DNA of 39,818 nucleotides from Acutalibacter sp. 1XD8-33 (GTDB lineage Bacteria > Bacillota > Clostridia > Oscillospirales > Acutalibacteraceae): positions 1-39,818 of the forward strand of contig NZ_RAZF01000027.1 in the NCBI RefSeq assembly GCF_003612555.1, written 5' to 3'. Below are positions 17,344-25,155 of this stretch, piece by piece. Below the pieces are notes generated by a model. That model saw only the letters and a program-made list of their open reading frames with translations, was not told where the DNA came from and did no database searches. Position 1 is the stretch's first letter; each line of letters starts with the position of its first letter. A program made the translations under genes and the position numbers.

Positions 17344-18477
17344 CTAAAGCCCCAGGAACCCTCCCAGCAGATAGAGGAACGCGGACTGGAAGGTGATGGC
17401 CTCCACGTCTCCGGCGGCGGTGATGTCCACCTGGGCCAGGCTCTCGCTCCCCAGGCGGTAGTCGATCCGGCCCACGATGTCCCCCTCCTTTACCGGCGCG
17501 GCGATGTTCTCCCGCCAGGAGATCTTCTCCTCGATCTCCCCTCCGGCGGCGGATTCCATGAGAATTTCCGGCATCTCCCCCGCCCGTACTTCCACCTGCT
17601 CCTCCATGCCTCCCGTTACCGGCACGGGGGGCAGTTCCGGGCTCTCCGGCACGGTGACGCTCCACCCGGCGAAACCGTAGTCCAAAAGGGCGGCGGCGTC
17701 CCGGAACCGGTCGTCCGTGCTGGGAGCGCCCAGCACCACCGCGATGAGCTTGAGGCCGTTGCGCTCCGCCGTGGCGGAGATGCAGCTGCCCGCTGCGGAA
17801 GTGGTGCCGGTTTTCAGGCCGGTAATTCCCTGGTAGCTGCGGATGAGCTTGTTGGTGTTCACCAGCTGGGTGGCGCCGTCCCGCACATAGTCCATCCAGG
17901 TGAGGGTGTAGTCGGTGATCTTTTCATGGGTCAGCAGCGCCCGGCTCATGAGGGCCACGTCATGGGCGCTGGTGATGTGCCCCTCCTCGTCCAGGCCGTT
18001 GCAGTTTTTAAAAACCGTATCCTCCATGCCCAGTTCCTGGGCCTTGCCGTTCATTCTCTCCACAAAGGCCTCCTCGCTTCCGGCCACGTTCTCCGCCAGG
18101 ACCACGGCCGCGTCGTTGGCGCTCATAATTACCGTGGCCTTGATCAGGTCGTCCACGGACATCTGCTCCCCCTCCTTCAGCCAGATATCGGAGCCGCCCA
18201 TAGAGGCCGCGTGGGCGGAGGCGGAGAGCTGGTCCGAGAGGTTCAGCTGCCCGGCCTCAATGGCCTCGAAGGTAAGGCAGAGGGTCATCACCTTGGTGAT
18301 GGAGGCGCAGGGCCGGGCCTCGTGGGAATTTTTTTCAAAGAGCACCCGCCCTGTCCCGGCCTCCATCAGCACCGCCGCCGGGGCGGAGATCTCCAGCACC
18401 TCCCCGTGGGCGGGCAGGGCGGGCAGGCAGAGGGCGGCTGTGAACAGACAGAGCAGAAGGGCCAGCGTTTTCTTCAT
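17344..18477 (-). CDS. D-alanyl-D-alanine carboxypeptidase (DacF/PBP5-like)
   Basis: A 377-residue low-molecular-weight penicillin-binding protein that trims the terminal D-alanine of peptidoglycan stem peptides outside the membrane. A signal peptide covers about 1-27. The active-site triad of motifs is complete: SITK (S59-K62), SAN (119-121) and KTG (222-224). A PBP5-type C-terminal beta domain follows and the end (SAFLYLLGGFLGL) is hydrophobic enough for membrane anchoring. ATG 18477 is chosen; the ATG at 18486 touches the AAAGGA ribosome site. Sporulating clostridia often carry a DacF of this kind, but no spoIIA operon is here. Confidence 0.93.
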   Translation of the reverse strand: MKKTLALLLCLFTAALCLPALPAHGEVLEISAPAAVLMEAGTGRVLFEKNSHEARPCASITKVMTLCLTFEAIEAGQLNLSDQLSASAHAASMGGSDIWLKEGEQMSVDDLIKATVIMSANDAAVVLAENVAGSEEAFVERMNGKAQELGMEDTVFKNCNGLDEEGHITSAHDVALMSRALLTHEKITDYTLTWMDYVRDGATQLVNTNKLIRSYQGITGLKTGTTSAAGSCISATAERNGLKLIAVVLGAPSTDDRFRDAAALLDYGFAGWSVTVPESPELPPVPVTGGMEEQVEVRAGEMPEILMESAAGGEIEEKISWRENIAAPVKEGDIVGRIDYRLGSESLAQVDITAAGDVEAITFQSAFLYLLGGFLGL

Positions 18478-18554
18478 GGGGATCATCCTTTCTGAAAGTG
18501 CCAGAGGTTTTTAGTCATACGGAGTGGCCTCCGGGCGCACAGATCGCGCCCTAC

Positions 18555-18725
18555 GGCAAGACCTTGGAGACGCCGTCCCCAAACCCCTGCAACCTTTGAA
18601 AAGGTTGACGAAACCTTTTCCCTGGTCAGCATTGACCGGTCCAGCTGGTCTTAAGCTGGCGGGGGTGTGGGGCGCGGAGCCACCTTGCCGTAGTCGCCGA
18701 CCTTTGCGACGAAGGCCACACAGTA
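18555..18725 (-). repeat. Intergenic hairpin module
   Basis: TTGGAGAC/GTCCCCAA at 18564-18582 (one pair is a G-T wobble on the minus strand), then AACCTTTGAAAAGGTT at about 18592-18607 and CCAGCTGG blocks. It lies in the 287-base gap between the D,D-carboxypeptidase and the phage-like block; no gene was found. Confidence 0.75.
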
Positions 18726-18764
18726 TTCCTTCAAATTAGTATGCTTCCTCGCCTCTTTCCATGC

Positions 18765-18804
18765 AAAAAGCAAGGGGGCGGGACCAAAGCCCCGCTCCCT
18801 TTTT
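18765..18804 (-). terminator. Terminator of the phage-like structural operon
   Basis: AAAAAGCAAGGGGGCGGG (18765-18782) pairs with CCCCGCTCCCTTTTT (18790-18804). On the minus strand it ends in a T run, 6 bases after the last structural gene. Its tidy position supports an intact, transcribed unit. Confidence 0.85.
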
Positions 18805-18810
18805 CGCTCT

Positions 18811-19272
18811 CTATTCCGCCGCAATCTCCCACTCCAGGTGGGCGGGCAGCAGCCGGTTCAGCATCCGCTCCGCCTCCGCCTGAGACACCCCCAGGCAGCG
18901 CTCCACCGTCAGCTTCACCTTTCCACCCTCCAGCGTCACCGTCCCCAGGATTCCGGCGGCCTCCACCAGATCCTTCAGCACCGCCAGAGTGACGGCGCCG
19001 CCGTACCCGGCCAGGGCCTTGGCCACCGTGCGCCTGCGGTCCGCCAGCTCTCCCGAGGAGGCCTGGGGCCGGTAGAGCCCCTCCCACCGGTCCAGCTGCC
19101 GGGCGGAAGCCGTGGCCGCGAAGAGGTCCTGTTCCAGCGCCTCCATCTCCTCCTCCAACGCCTGCAGCCCCGCCTCATAGGCGTTGATCTCCCAGTCCAC
19201 GGGGGTTTCCCCTGTCAGCTGATAGACGCCGCTTTCCGAAAGAATCCGGCGGATGTTCTCTCCCCCGGTCAT
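18811..19272 (-). CDS. Phage tail protein I-like (XkdU/YmfQ, DUF2313)
   Basis: 153 residues. DRWEGLYRP near the middle, the GRRRT-like ADRRRTVAKALAG, and the C-terminal VSQAEAERMLNRLLPAHLEW fit the YmfQ/XkdU family, peripheral baseplate proteins linking gpJ to tail fibres in contractile phages. The ATG overlaps the gpJ stop (ATGA) and GGAGGAGG lies 3 bases upstream. It is the last gene of the block: no tail fibre, holin or endolysin follows, only the terminator. Confidence 0.82.
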   Translation of the reverse strand: MTGGENIRRILSESGVYQLTGETPVDWEINAYEAGLQALEEEMEALEQDLFAATASARQLDRWEGLYRPQASSGELADRRRTVAKALAGYGGAVTLAVLKDLVEAAGILGTVTLEGGKVKLTVERCLGVSQAEAERMLNRLLPAHLEWEIAAE

Positions 19273-20333
19273 ATGCCTCCTCCTATCACAGTACCCCCGG
19301 CCACAGGCACAACGCCCGCCGTCCCTTCCACATCCGCGTTGCCGCTGGGAAAGGTCACCCGGCTGATAGCTGGATCCGCGTCCAGGATCACCCGGTTCAG
19401 ATCCCCCAGATAGACCGCGTCCCCAATCTTCCGCTCCCCAAACCACCGGGCCAAAGCTGCCTGCACCGCTGCCTTTGCCTTGGCAAAATCCGCCTCCGGT
19501 CGGACTTTTATATAGCAAGACAGATTGCACCGCCGGGTTGTGGCTGCTTTCACCGTCACGGCGACGCCGGCCTCCCCCATCTCCTGGAAGTCTCCCTCCA
19601 AAGCGGCCAGCGTTTCTGCGGAGGGTGCGGCCTTGTCTCCCCAGACATACACCGACACCGTGCCCGCGCCGTTCTCTCTGGGCACCGCCTGGGCATCTGT
19701 GACGCCCTCCCGGCTTAGGGCGATATTCTCATAATAGGCGGCGTTTCCCCAGACCAGCGGGCGGCTGTACGCCTCCAAAATCCGCCGGCGGTAGGCCTCG
19801 TCGTCCTCCGAATCCGTTCCGCCGGTAAACGGGGCGGGGTTCACCACATAGTTGATGCCGTTCACCTCCGTCACCAGGGTGTTGATATAGCTGGCCGCGG
19901 CGTTGCCCTTGCTGCCCCCGGCTACCGCCTGGGCGGGCACCTCCACGGTCACCTTCCCGGCTGGCAGGATTCCATCCTCCGTGGTCTCGTACTCTACGGC
20001 CTCGTCCCCATAGGCGGCGCATACCGTTCCCTTGGGAATCACCAGGTCAAAGGTGATGGGCACATACCGGGAAAAGGCCAGCACCCCCGCCGCTTTCCGG
20101 CTCTCCTTCCGGAGGACTCCTCTCTGGGCGCCGTGCAGGTCCAGCTGTGGGCCGTCCGCCGTGTGGGGGAAGGCCTGCCGCCAGAGCCAGTCCATCCTGG
20201 CCTCCGCCCGGTACAGCTCCCCGGCCAGCACCAGCAGCCGCAGCCCGATGTCCGACACGTCCTCTGGGCTGACCCCGCTTTTTTCCATATAGGCCGACCT
20301 CATCCTGTCCAAAATTTCTTTATAGGTTTCCAA
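19269..20333 (-). CDS. Baseplate J-like protein (XkdT/gpJ)
   Basis: 354 residues. GAQRGVLRKESRKAAGVLAF, the EYETTEDGILPAGKVTVEVP segment and GGTDSEDDEAYRRRILEAY are hallmark regions of the Baseplate_J family, which forms the wedge periphery of contractile baseplates. TTG 20333 is chosen: GGGGGAAG lies 6 bases upstream and the start overlaps the preceding gene by 14 bases. The longer frame upstream is shadow. Length is close to XkdT (about 350). It appears complete. Confidence 0.9.
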   Translation of the reverse strand: METYKEILDRMRSAYMEKSGVSPEDVSDIGLRLLVLAGELYRAEARMDWLWRQAFPHTADGPQLDLHGAQRGVLRKESRKAAGVLAFSRYVPITFDLVIPKGTVCAAYGDEAVEYETTEDGILPAGKVTVEVPAQAVAGGSKGNAAASYINTLVTEVNGINYVVNPAPFTGGTDSEDDEAYRRRILEAYSRPLVWGNAAYYENIALSREGVTDAQAVPRENGAGTVSVYVWGDKAAPSAETLAALEGDFQEMGEAGVAVTVKAATTRRCNLSCYIKVRPEADFAKAKAAVQAALARWFGERKIGDAVYLGDLNRVILDADPAISRVTFPSGNADVEGTAGVVPVAGGTVIGGGI

Positions 20334-20652
20334 TCTCCACTTCCCCCTCTCCCAGCGGCGTAACAATGGTAAACGCCATGCCGGCTTCCGTGCTTCTCGC
20401 CTGCTCCGCTCGGATTCCCGCAAGCCCCAGCAGCGCCTCATTGGCCAGAGCCAGGGCCCGGTCCTCCCTGTGCTCCTCCTGAGGGTCCAGCTGCCAGAGC
20501 CTGCTGCCCAGCTCCCTGTTATAGGGGAACTTCCCCCGGCGCAGCTCCAGGCTTATCCGGGCCCTCTGCAAAAGCTCCTCTAACCCTGACACAGTCTCCG
20601 GAAGGCCGGTAGGGCCCAAAACAAAATTGCCCTTCTCCACTTTCAAGTCCAC
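20320..20652 (-). CDS. Baseplate wedge protein, gp25/XkdS-like
   Basis: 110 residues. LQRARISLELRRGKFPYNRELGSRLWQL fits the gp25/W (XkdS, DUF2634) family that initiates baseplate wedge assembly. Start GTG at 20652 overlaps the TAG of the previous gene by one base (TAGTG), with GGGGAGG 7 bases upstream. Position between spike and gpJ is as in PBSX. Confidence 0.8.
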   Translation of the reverse strand: MDLKVEKGNFVLGPTGLPETVSGLEELLQRARISLELRRGKFPYNRELGSRLWQLDPQEEHREDRALALANEALLGLAGIRAEQARSTEAGMAFTIVTPLGEGEVEIGNL

Positions 20653-20978
20653 TAGCCGCCCTCCCCCCAGTCAAAGACATGGCCGTTCACCACGACCTGC
20701 CCATTGTTTTTTAAAAGGATCTCCGCTCCTCCGGCGGAGTACAGCCGGACCTCTCCGGCCGCCAGCTCCGGGTCCGGCAGGCGGGAGATCCCCGCGCAGT
20801 AGCCCCCCAGCATCACCGCCTGGTTTCCTCCCGCGGCCCAGCTGGAGAGGCCGTATGGCAAAAGCTGCTCCGGCTGTTCATAGCGGCTCTCCCCCTGCAC
20901 GGCGAAGCTCTCCTCCACCACCTGGCCGCTGCGCAGCTTCACGCCCTGCTCACCGGCCAATTTCTTTGTCAGCCACAT
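20652..20978 (-). CDS. Baseplate spike-like protein (gpV/gp45 type, short)
   Basis: 108 residues. The C-terminal half, GEVRLYSAGGAEILLKNNGQVVVNG, is the beta-helical spike segment typical of gpV/gp45-like proteins. The N-terminal OB-like domain seems reduced, since full gpV proteins are about 200 residues. It occupies the position of xkdR in PBSX. ATG 20978 has GGGGGGAGG close upstream and lies 29 bases inside the hub gene. Confidence 0.7.
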   Translation of the reverse strand: MWLTKKLAGEQGVKLRSGQVVEESFAVQGESRYEQPEQLLPYGLSSWAAGGNQAVMLGGYCAGISRLPDPELAAGEVRLYSAGGAEILLKNNGQVVVNGHVFDWGEGG

Positions 20979-21867
20979 GGTCCTCCCCCCTTTCCAGTAT
21001 AAACCGGGTCCGTTCGCCGTTCCTGTCCCGGCAGTACACTCCCCGGCGTACCGGACATCCGGCAAACCGCCCCACCTGGGGGATGGCCACGTCCGCCAAC
21101 ACCCCCCGCAGGGGCCACCAGCTCCCCGCGCAGGTCACCTGGAGCAGAAAACTCCCCCTGCGGGATTCCTCCAGAAGCGCCCGGGGATTCTTCCCGCTTT
21201 GGGCGCTTATATACCGCCGGCGTACCGCCGGGGCCTCCGGGTCGCTGTAGGCCACGTCGTAGCCGCCCCGGTATCCCTGCTTCCATACCTGGCTCAGCCG
21301 CTGACAGGGCAGCCTGCAGATCTCCGCCTCCATCACCTGGGAGAGCTCGATTTTCCTCTGGGGGATTCCCCCGCAGCACACCACGCCCTCAAAATCCACA
21401 TAGGGCTCCGTGTCCAGATAGTCCCGGCAGAAACCCGCCAGCACCGTCCAGCAGGAGGTCCCCTTCTCTATGTCCAGTTCTCCCGGCCCGCAGCTCCCGC
21501 TCCCAACGATCTTCTGGAACCCCAGCGGCCCCAAAAGCCTTTGGCGCAGGCTTTCCAGAGAGGGCGACTTCATCTTTCTGGGCTCCGCCTCGCTGTCCAG
21601 CAGCAGGGCCTCCCGGCTGCGGCAGACCAGCTCCACGAAAAGCCCCGCCGCCGTGAGCCTGGTGTTCTGCTCGTCCACGATTCCCCGGAACACGCCCTCT
21701 CCTCTGTCATAGACGCTCACCTCCCGCAGCTCCTCCCAGATCCTGTCCGCCGGAAACACCGCCTTCAGCTGATCGGCGGGGGCGTCCCGGTCAAAGGCCA
21801 GCACAGCCTCCTCCGGCTCCCCCAAAAGCATCTGGCCTCCCGAGGCCAGAGTCCCCCAATAGGTCAC
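20950..21867 (-). CDS. Baseplate hub protein, gpD/XkdQ-like
   Basis: 305 residues. VFRGIVDEQNTRLTAAGLFVELVCRSREALLLDSE is the classic opening of late-control gpD / XkdQ hub proteins, which cap the tail tube and hold the spike. It is rich in cysteine for this family (about eight), which is unusual. GTG 21867 is chosen: GGAGGTG lies 8 bases upstream and the GTGA overlaps the stop of the LysM gene. The upstream part of the frame is a shadow of that gene. Confidence 0.82.
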   Translation of the reverse strand: MTYWGTLASGGQMLLGEPEEAVLAFDRDAPADQLKAVFPADRIWEELREVSVYDRGEGVFRGIVDEQNTRLTAAGLFVELVCRSREALLLDSEAEPRKMKSPSLESLRQRLLGPLGFQKIVGSGSCGPGELDIEKGTSCWTVLAGFCRDYLDTEPYVDFEGVVCCGGIPQRKIELSQVMEAEICRLPCQRLSQVWKQGYRGGYDVAYSDPEAPAVRRRYISAQSGKNPRALLEESRRGSFLLQVTCAGSWWPLRGVLADVAIPQVGRFAGCPVRRGVYCRDRNGERTRFILERGEDHVADKEIGR

Positions 21868-22379
21868 GGAGCATACACCTCCTCTCCCGCCTCCAGGCAG
21901 GCGATATCCCGAATGTGCAGGTTGGCCCGGCGCAGCTCTTCCATATTCCACCCGAACCGGCCCGCATAGTCCCACAGGCTTTCCCCGGCGGCGGCTCTCA
22001 GGGCCTCCCGGCCCGGGCCGCCTTCCCCGGCCCGGCACTCCGTAAAGCCAAAGCCGTACTTCACAAGTCCGCTCCCCTCTTCCCCCAGCAGCTTAAGGGA
22101 ATCCATCACCGCGAAAAAGGGCTCCATGCCCGGCAGCAGCAGGCTCCCCGGCCCGCCCTGGGCAAAGACCTCCTCCAGCCGCCTCCACTGTTTCATGGCG
22201 TCCGCCCCAGTAAAATACCCCTCTCCGGACACCCTGCGCTTTTTGGGCCCCAGGTCCGCCGCCCAGCTGCCCGCGAAGGGCAGGGCCGTCTCCTTGAGGT
22301 TTCTGGCGCACTCCACGTTCAGGCTGGTGGGGTTCACCCGCCAGGTAAACCCCTTGAAGCTCATGGTCATCAGATTCAT
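21864..22379 (-). CDS. XkdP/gp53-like hub protein with C-terminal LysM
   Basis: 171 residues. The N-terminal part (FKGFTWRVNPTSLNVECARN) matches the hub/tail-assembly domain found in XkdP-like proteins; residues about 125-171 (AAAGESLWDYAGRFGWNMEELRRAN) form a LysM fold, which in baseplate hubs mostly serves assembly. In PBSX this gene follows the tape measure gene; here it follows a 30-codon ORF. The ATG overlaps that ORF's stop (ATGA). Confidence 0.82.
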   Translation of the reverse strand: MNLMTMSFKGFTWRVNPTSLNVECARNLKETALPFAGSWAADLGPKKRRVSGEGYFTGADAMKQWRRLEEVFAQGGPGSLLLPGMEPFFAVMDSLKLLGEEGSGLVKYGFGFTECRAGEGGPGREALRAAAGESLWDYAGRFGWNMEELRRANLHIRDIACLEAGEEVYAP

Positions 22380-22468
22380 TCCGTCCCCCCTTCCAGCTGA
22401 GAGGGATACCGTCGGCTGTCCCTCTGGATCTCCCGGCTCAATTCTTCCGCCCGCTCCATGCTCTCCAC
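22376..22468 (-). CDS. Thirty-residue ORF in the tape-measure position
   Basis: GTG 22468 is preceded by AAAGGAGG at 7 bases, and the stop overlaps the next gene (ATGA). The peptide opens VESMERAEELSREIQRDSRR, charged and probably one helix. I recognise no family. It could be a linker ORF that keeps translation coupled after loss of the tail block, a remnant of a chaperone or tape-measure gene, or a functional micro-protein. Confidence 0.55.
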   Translation of the reverse strand: MESMERAEELSREIQRDSRRYPSQLEGGTE

Positions 22469-22470
22469 GT

Positions 22471-23157
22471 TCACTCCTCCTTTACCAAAATCCCCGTCAG
22501 CGTCCCCGCGCCTCCGGCGGAAAAGCTCTTCCACCGGCAATGGCGGTACTCTCCCGCCTGGCCCCCCAGCCGCAGGGTAAAGTCCGTCCATTCGCCCAGG
22601 CCTTCCGCCCCGCTCAGGCCTTGTAGCTCCACGGTGTATTCATTTTTGTTTTGCATGAGAAACGGTTCGTCCTCTCCAACCGCCCGCAAGGCCCGGGCCT
22701 TCTCCCCTTGGGAGGCCTTCCAGCCGCTCACTCGAAGCTCCTGGTCGTTGATCCACACCGGATAGCTCTTTTTGCTTCCCGTTCCTCCCGTCTGCCCCGG
22801 CGGGGTGAACAGATACCAGCACGAGACCGCGATTCTCCCCGTGGCCTTGTCCACAGCGGCCGCGCCCCGCTCCATCTCCGCCAGATTGGCGTCCAGGGTC
22901 CCAGCCGCCTGGTCCATCCCCGCCAAAACGCCCTCTTCCGCGCCGGGCCTGGCGCTCCTGGGGAGATACAGGGTAAACCCCAGTTTTACCTCCCAGCTCT
23001 CCCCGGCGGATTTCTCCTTGAGGACGCTGCCCGCCGCCAGGATTTTCTCCCCCAGCCGGGGGACGGCTCCGGGCTCGTAGGCTGCCCGGAAATTCACCTG
23101 GGGCATCGCCTGCCGGAAAGCCTCCAGCAGCCCCTGCAGCAGCTCATTGCCCCGCAT
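22471..23157 (-). CDS. Phage tail-completion/neck-like protein, unusual two-part
   Basis: 228 residues. The first half (NELLQGLLEAFRQAMPQ, then a beta-rich stretch ending SWEVKLGFTLYLPRSA) resembles tail-terminator or completion proteins. The second half (YPVWINDQELRVSGWKASQG onwards to GTLTGILVKEE) is beta-rich and could derive from a tube-like or other tail protein. I cannot name the family with certainty. It starts 14 bases inside the preceding gene with GGAGGAAG upstream. It occupies the place between connectors and the LysM hub where terminator, sheath, tube, chaperones and tape measure would normally be. Confidence 0.55.
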   Translation of the reverse strand: MRGNELLQGLLEAFRQAMPQVNFRAAYEPGAVPRLGEKILAAGSVLKEKSAGESWEVKLGFTLYLPRSARPGAEEGVLAGMDQAAGTLDANLAEMERGAAAVDKATGRIAVSCWYLFTPPGQTGGTGSKKSYPVWINDQELRVSGWKASQGEKARALRAVGEDEPFLMQNKNEYTVELQGLSGAEGLGEWTDFTLRLGGQAGEYRHCRWKSFSAGGAGTLTGILVKEE

Positions 23158-23476
23158 CTTCCTCCACCTGCCTTTCCAAAACCAGCCTGTCGAAAACCTT
23201 CGTCCCCCCGATCTCCAGGGCCTCCGCCTTTAATACGCCGTAACGCCGTCCCCCCTGCTCCAGTATATCTCCAGGCGCCGCCCCAGCCGCGCTGCCGGTA
23301 AAGATATAGACCGGCTGGCAGAGAGTTCCTATCTCGTGGCGCTCTCCCGGGACATGCCCGCCGCTTTGGCCCTTCAGACGCGTCACCTCTCCCCGACAGG
23401 CCGTCCTAGAGCCGTCCGCCCGGACCAGCTCCCCGGCCTCCATCCTCCTGCTCACCGTCTTGGAAATGTCCTTCAC
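23144..23476 (-). CDS. Head-closure-like protein
   Basis: About 110 residues from GTG 23476 (GGGGAGG 10 bases upstream); an alternative is ATG 23497, which overlaps the previous stop as ATGA. The C-terminal half PGDILEQGGRRYGVLKAEALEIGG is a small beta-barrel pattern like SPP1 gp16-type head-closure proteins. Position after the connector supports this. Confidence 0.55.
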   Translation of the reverse strand: MKDISKTVSRRMEAGELVRADGSRTACRGEVTRLKGQSGGHVPGERHEIGTLCQPVYIFTGSAAGAAPGDILEQGGRRYGVLKAEALEIGGTKVFDRLVLERQVEEDAGQ

Positions 23477-23493
23477 CCCGTTTGAACCTCCCC

Positions 23494-23862
23494 TCATGCC
23501 TGGCCGAAGTAAAAGCCCTCCTCCCGGAGAAAGCCCCTGCACGCCCGGCGTTTTTCCTCCCGCAGCATGGCAGCGTACTCCGCCCGCCTGCCCAGCTCCA
23601 TCTTAAGCTCCGGCGAGCTCACCACCTCCGGTCCCGCCGCCTGATCCAAAAGCGCCAGCTGATAGAACGCCTCCGCAGCCGCCAGGGCCTCTGCGGCTTC
23701 GGGAATTTCTTCCAAGCCTGGGCGCAAAAGCTCCGCCACGGCCGCCGCGCACTCATCGCACAAAGCCTGGCACAGCCGCTCCCTTGCCACATCCTCCCCA
23801 TCGGGGGCTTCTCCCGCGTACCTTTGGAACTTTTCCACTACACGCTCCACACCGATCTCCAT
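23494..23862 (-). CDS. Head-tail connector-like protein
   Basis: 122 residues, predominantly helical and acidic (EEIPEAAEALAAAEAFYQLALLDQ), the size and composition of gp6/gp15-type connector proteins that sit below the portal. Start ATG 23862 has GGAGG 5 bases upstream; a longer TTG start at 23883 lacks one. It is separated from the capsid gene by 214 bases, the only large gap in the block. Confidence 0.6.
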   Translation of the reverse strand: MEIGVERVVEKFQRYAGEAPDGEDVARERLCQALCDECAAAVAELLRPGLEEIPEAAEALAAAEAFYQLALLDQAAGPEVVSSPELKMELGRRAEYAAMLREEKRRACRGFLREEGFYFGQA

Positions 23863-24076
23863 ATTCCCCTCCTGAAACAGCAATTTGACGAATACGGAAC
23901 GCGCTGGAAAGCCGGCTGAAATAGTAACCGCGCCTGCAACTATACCGGCCTCCCAGCAGGCGGCGCGCCGCCTGTTCCGCTTCTTTGTCCGAACCCTACG
24001 AATCTATGTCCCGGCCCAATCCATCCTCAGTGCCCTTCGGGTCCGAACCGTTCTCCTTTTCCAAAAATCAGGCGGC

Positions 24077-25084
24077 TCACGCCTTAGGCGTGCAGTCCAG
24101 GCCCGCCACCGCGTTGGGGAAGATTTTCGAAAAGCCGCAGGTCATGCTGATTGCCGCCCGTTCCAGCTGCTTGTCGATGAGCTTGTCGTAGTCTACAGAG
24201 ATCTCGCCGGCCTGCACCATCTCCAAAGCGCAGTTCTTGTCCAGAGCCAAAATTTTGTTCGCCGCCATCTCCGGCACATGGATAAGGTTTGCGCCCAGAG
24301 GACTGCACAGCTTACCCGTGCCCTGGAAGTTCATCCCGGCCTGGGCGTCTTTGAACTCCGGAATCTGTAAGAGCTTCTGGATGACGGCGGTGCCGGCCAC
24401 CACGGTGTTCAGCTCATAAGGAGCCAGCGCGGCCCACAGCGCCACAAAATCACCATAGTTCGGGGTGCCTCCCTCGGTGAACTCCAATGCGTTGTCCCCG
24501 GAGCCGGTCAGTACGTCTACCGCGTCCTTGGTCTGGGCAGCGGCGATATAGGCGCCAATCTGCCGCAGCGCCACGGTAAGCAGATCCAGCTTCTGAAAAC
24601 GCAGGGCTTCATAGGAGCTCACCAGCATCCGGCCCCGCTTCTGGAGCTTCACCAGGCTGGCGCTCATTCTGATATTGGTACTGGGCAGCTGGGACCCCTC
24701 GGCCGTCACCGCCAAAGCCGGGGCCGCGGTGTCCACATCGGTGGAGATGGGGCGGTAGTCCAGGGCGTCGATCTTCGTCACAGTAGCCACCAGGTCCTGA
24801 ATTTTGTTGGCACTCTCCATGCCCAGGGCCACTGCCCTAGAGACATATTCCGGGAACAGCGCCGCGCTGGAAGAGCTCTGGAAAAATTTTTCCACCGTGC
24901 CGGAGCCGGGCCCGCTCACCCTGATGCCAAAGCGCTTCAGCTGGCGCTGATAGGCGTCCAGCCCCTCCAGAGGGGTGCCCCGGTAGTTTTCCGAGCTGTC
25001 CAACTCCTCCAGCACCTGGGTAAAGCTCTTGCCCGGGGTGGAATACATGCCCTTCTCCAAAGAAACATTTTCGTAATAAGCCAT
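24077..25084 (-). CDS. Major capsid protein (HK97-fold)
   Basis: 335 residues. The pattern QRQLKRFGIRVSGPGSGTVEKFF, ALGMESANKIQDLVATVTKID and RGRMLVSSYEALRFQKLDLL, with a domain ending MTCGFSKIFPNAVAGLD, is that of XkdG-like HK97-fold capsid proteins. Length is close to XkdG (about 311). The frame is fully open and preceded by AGGAGG. No separate scaffold gene is seen; the upstream protease gene probably supplies it. Confidence 0.82.
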   Translation of the reverse strand: MAYYENVSLEKGMYSTPGKSFTQVLEELDSSENYRGTPLEGLDAYQRQLKRFGIRVSGPGSGTVEKFFQSSSSAALFPEYVSRAVALGMESANKIQDLVATVTKIDALDYRPISTDVDTAAPALAVTAEGSQLPSTNIRMSASLVKLQKRGRMLVSSYEALRFQKLDLLTVALRQIGAYIAAAQTKDAVDVLTGSGDNALEFTEGGTPNYGDFVALWAALAPYELNTVVAGTAVIQKLLQIPEFKDAQAGMNFQGTGKLCSPLGANLIHVPEMAANKILALDKNCALEMVQAGEISVDYDKLIDKQLERAAISMTCGFSKIFPNAVAGLDCTPKA

Positions 25085-25155
25085 ACTTTCTTCCTCCTAA
25101 AAATAATTTCTTTTTATTATGCGGCTTTCACCGCGAAGTCCGTGCCAAGAAAAGC

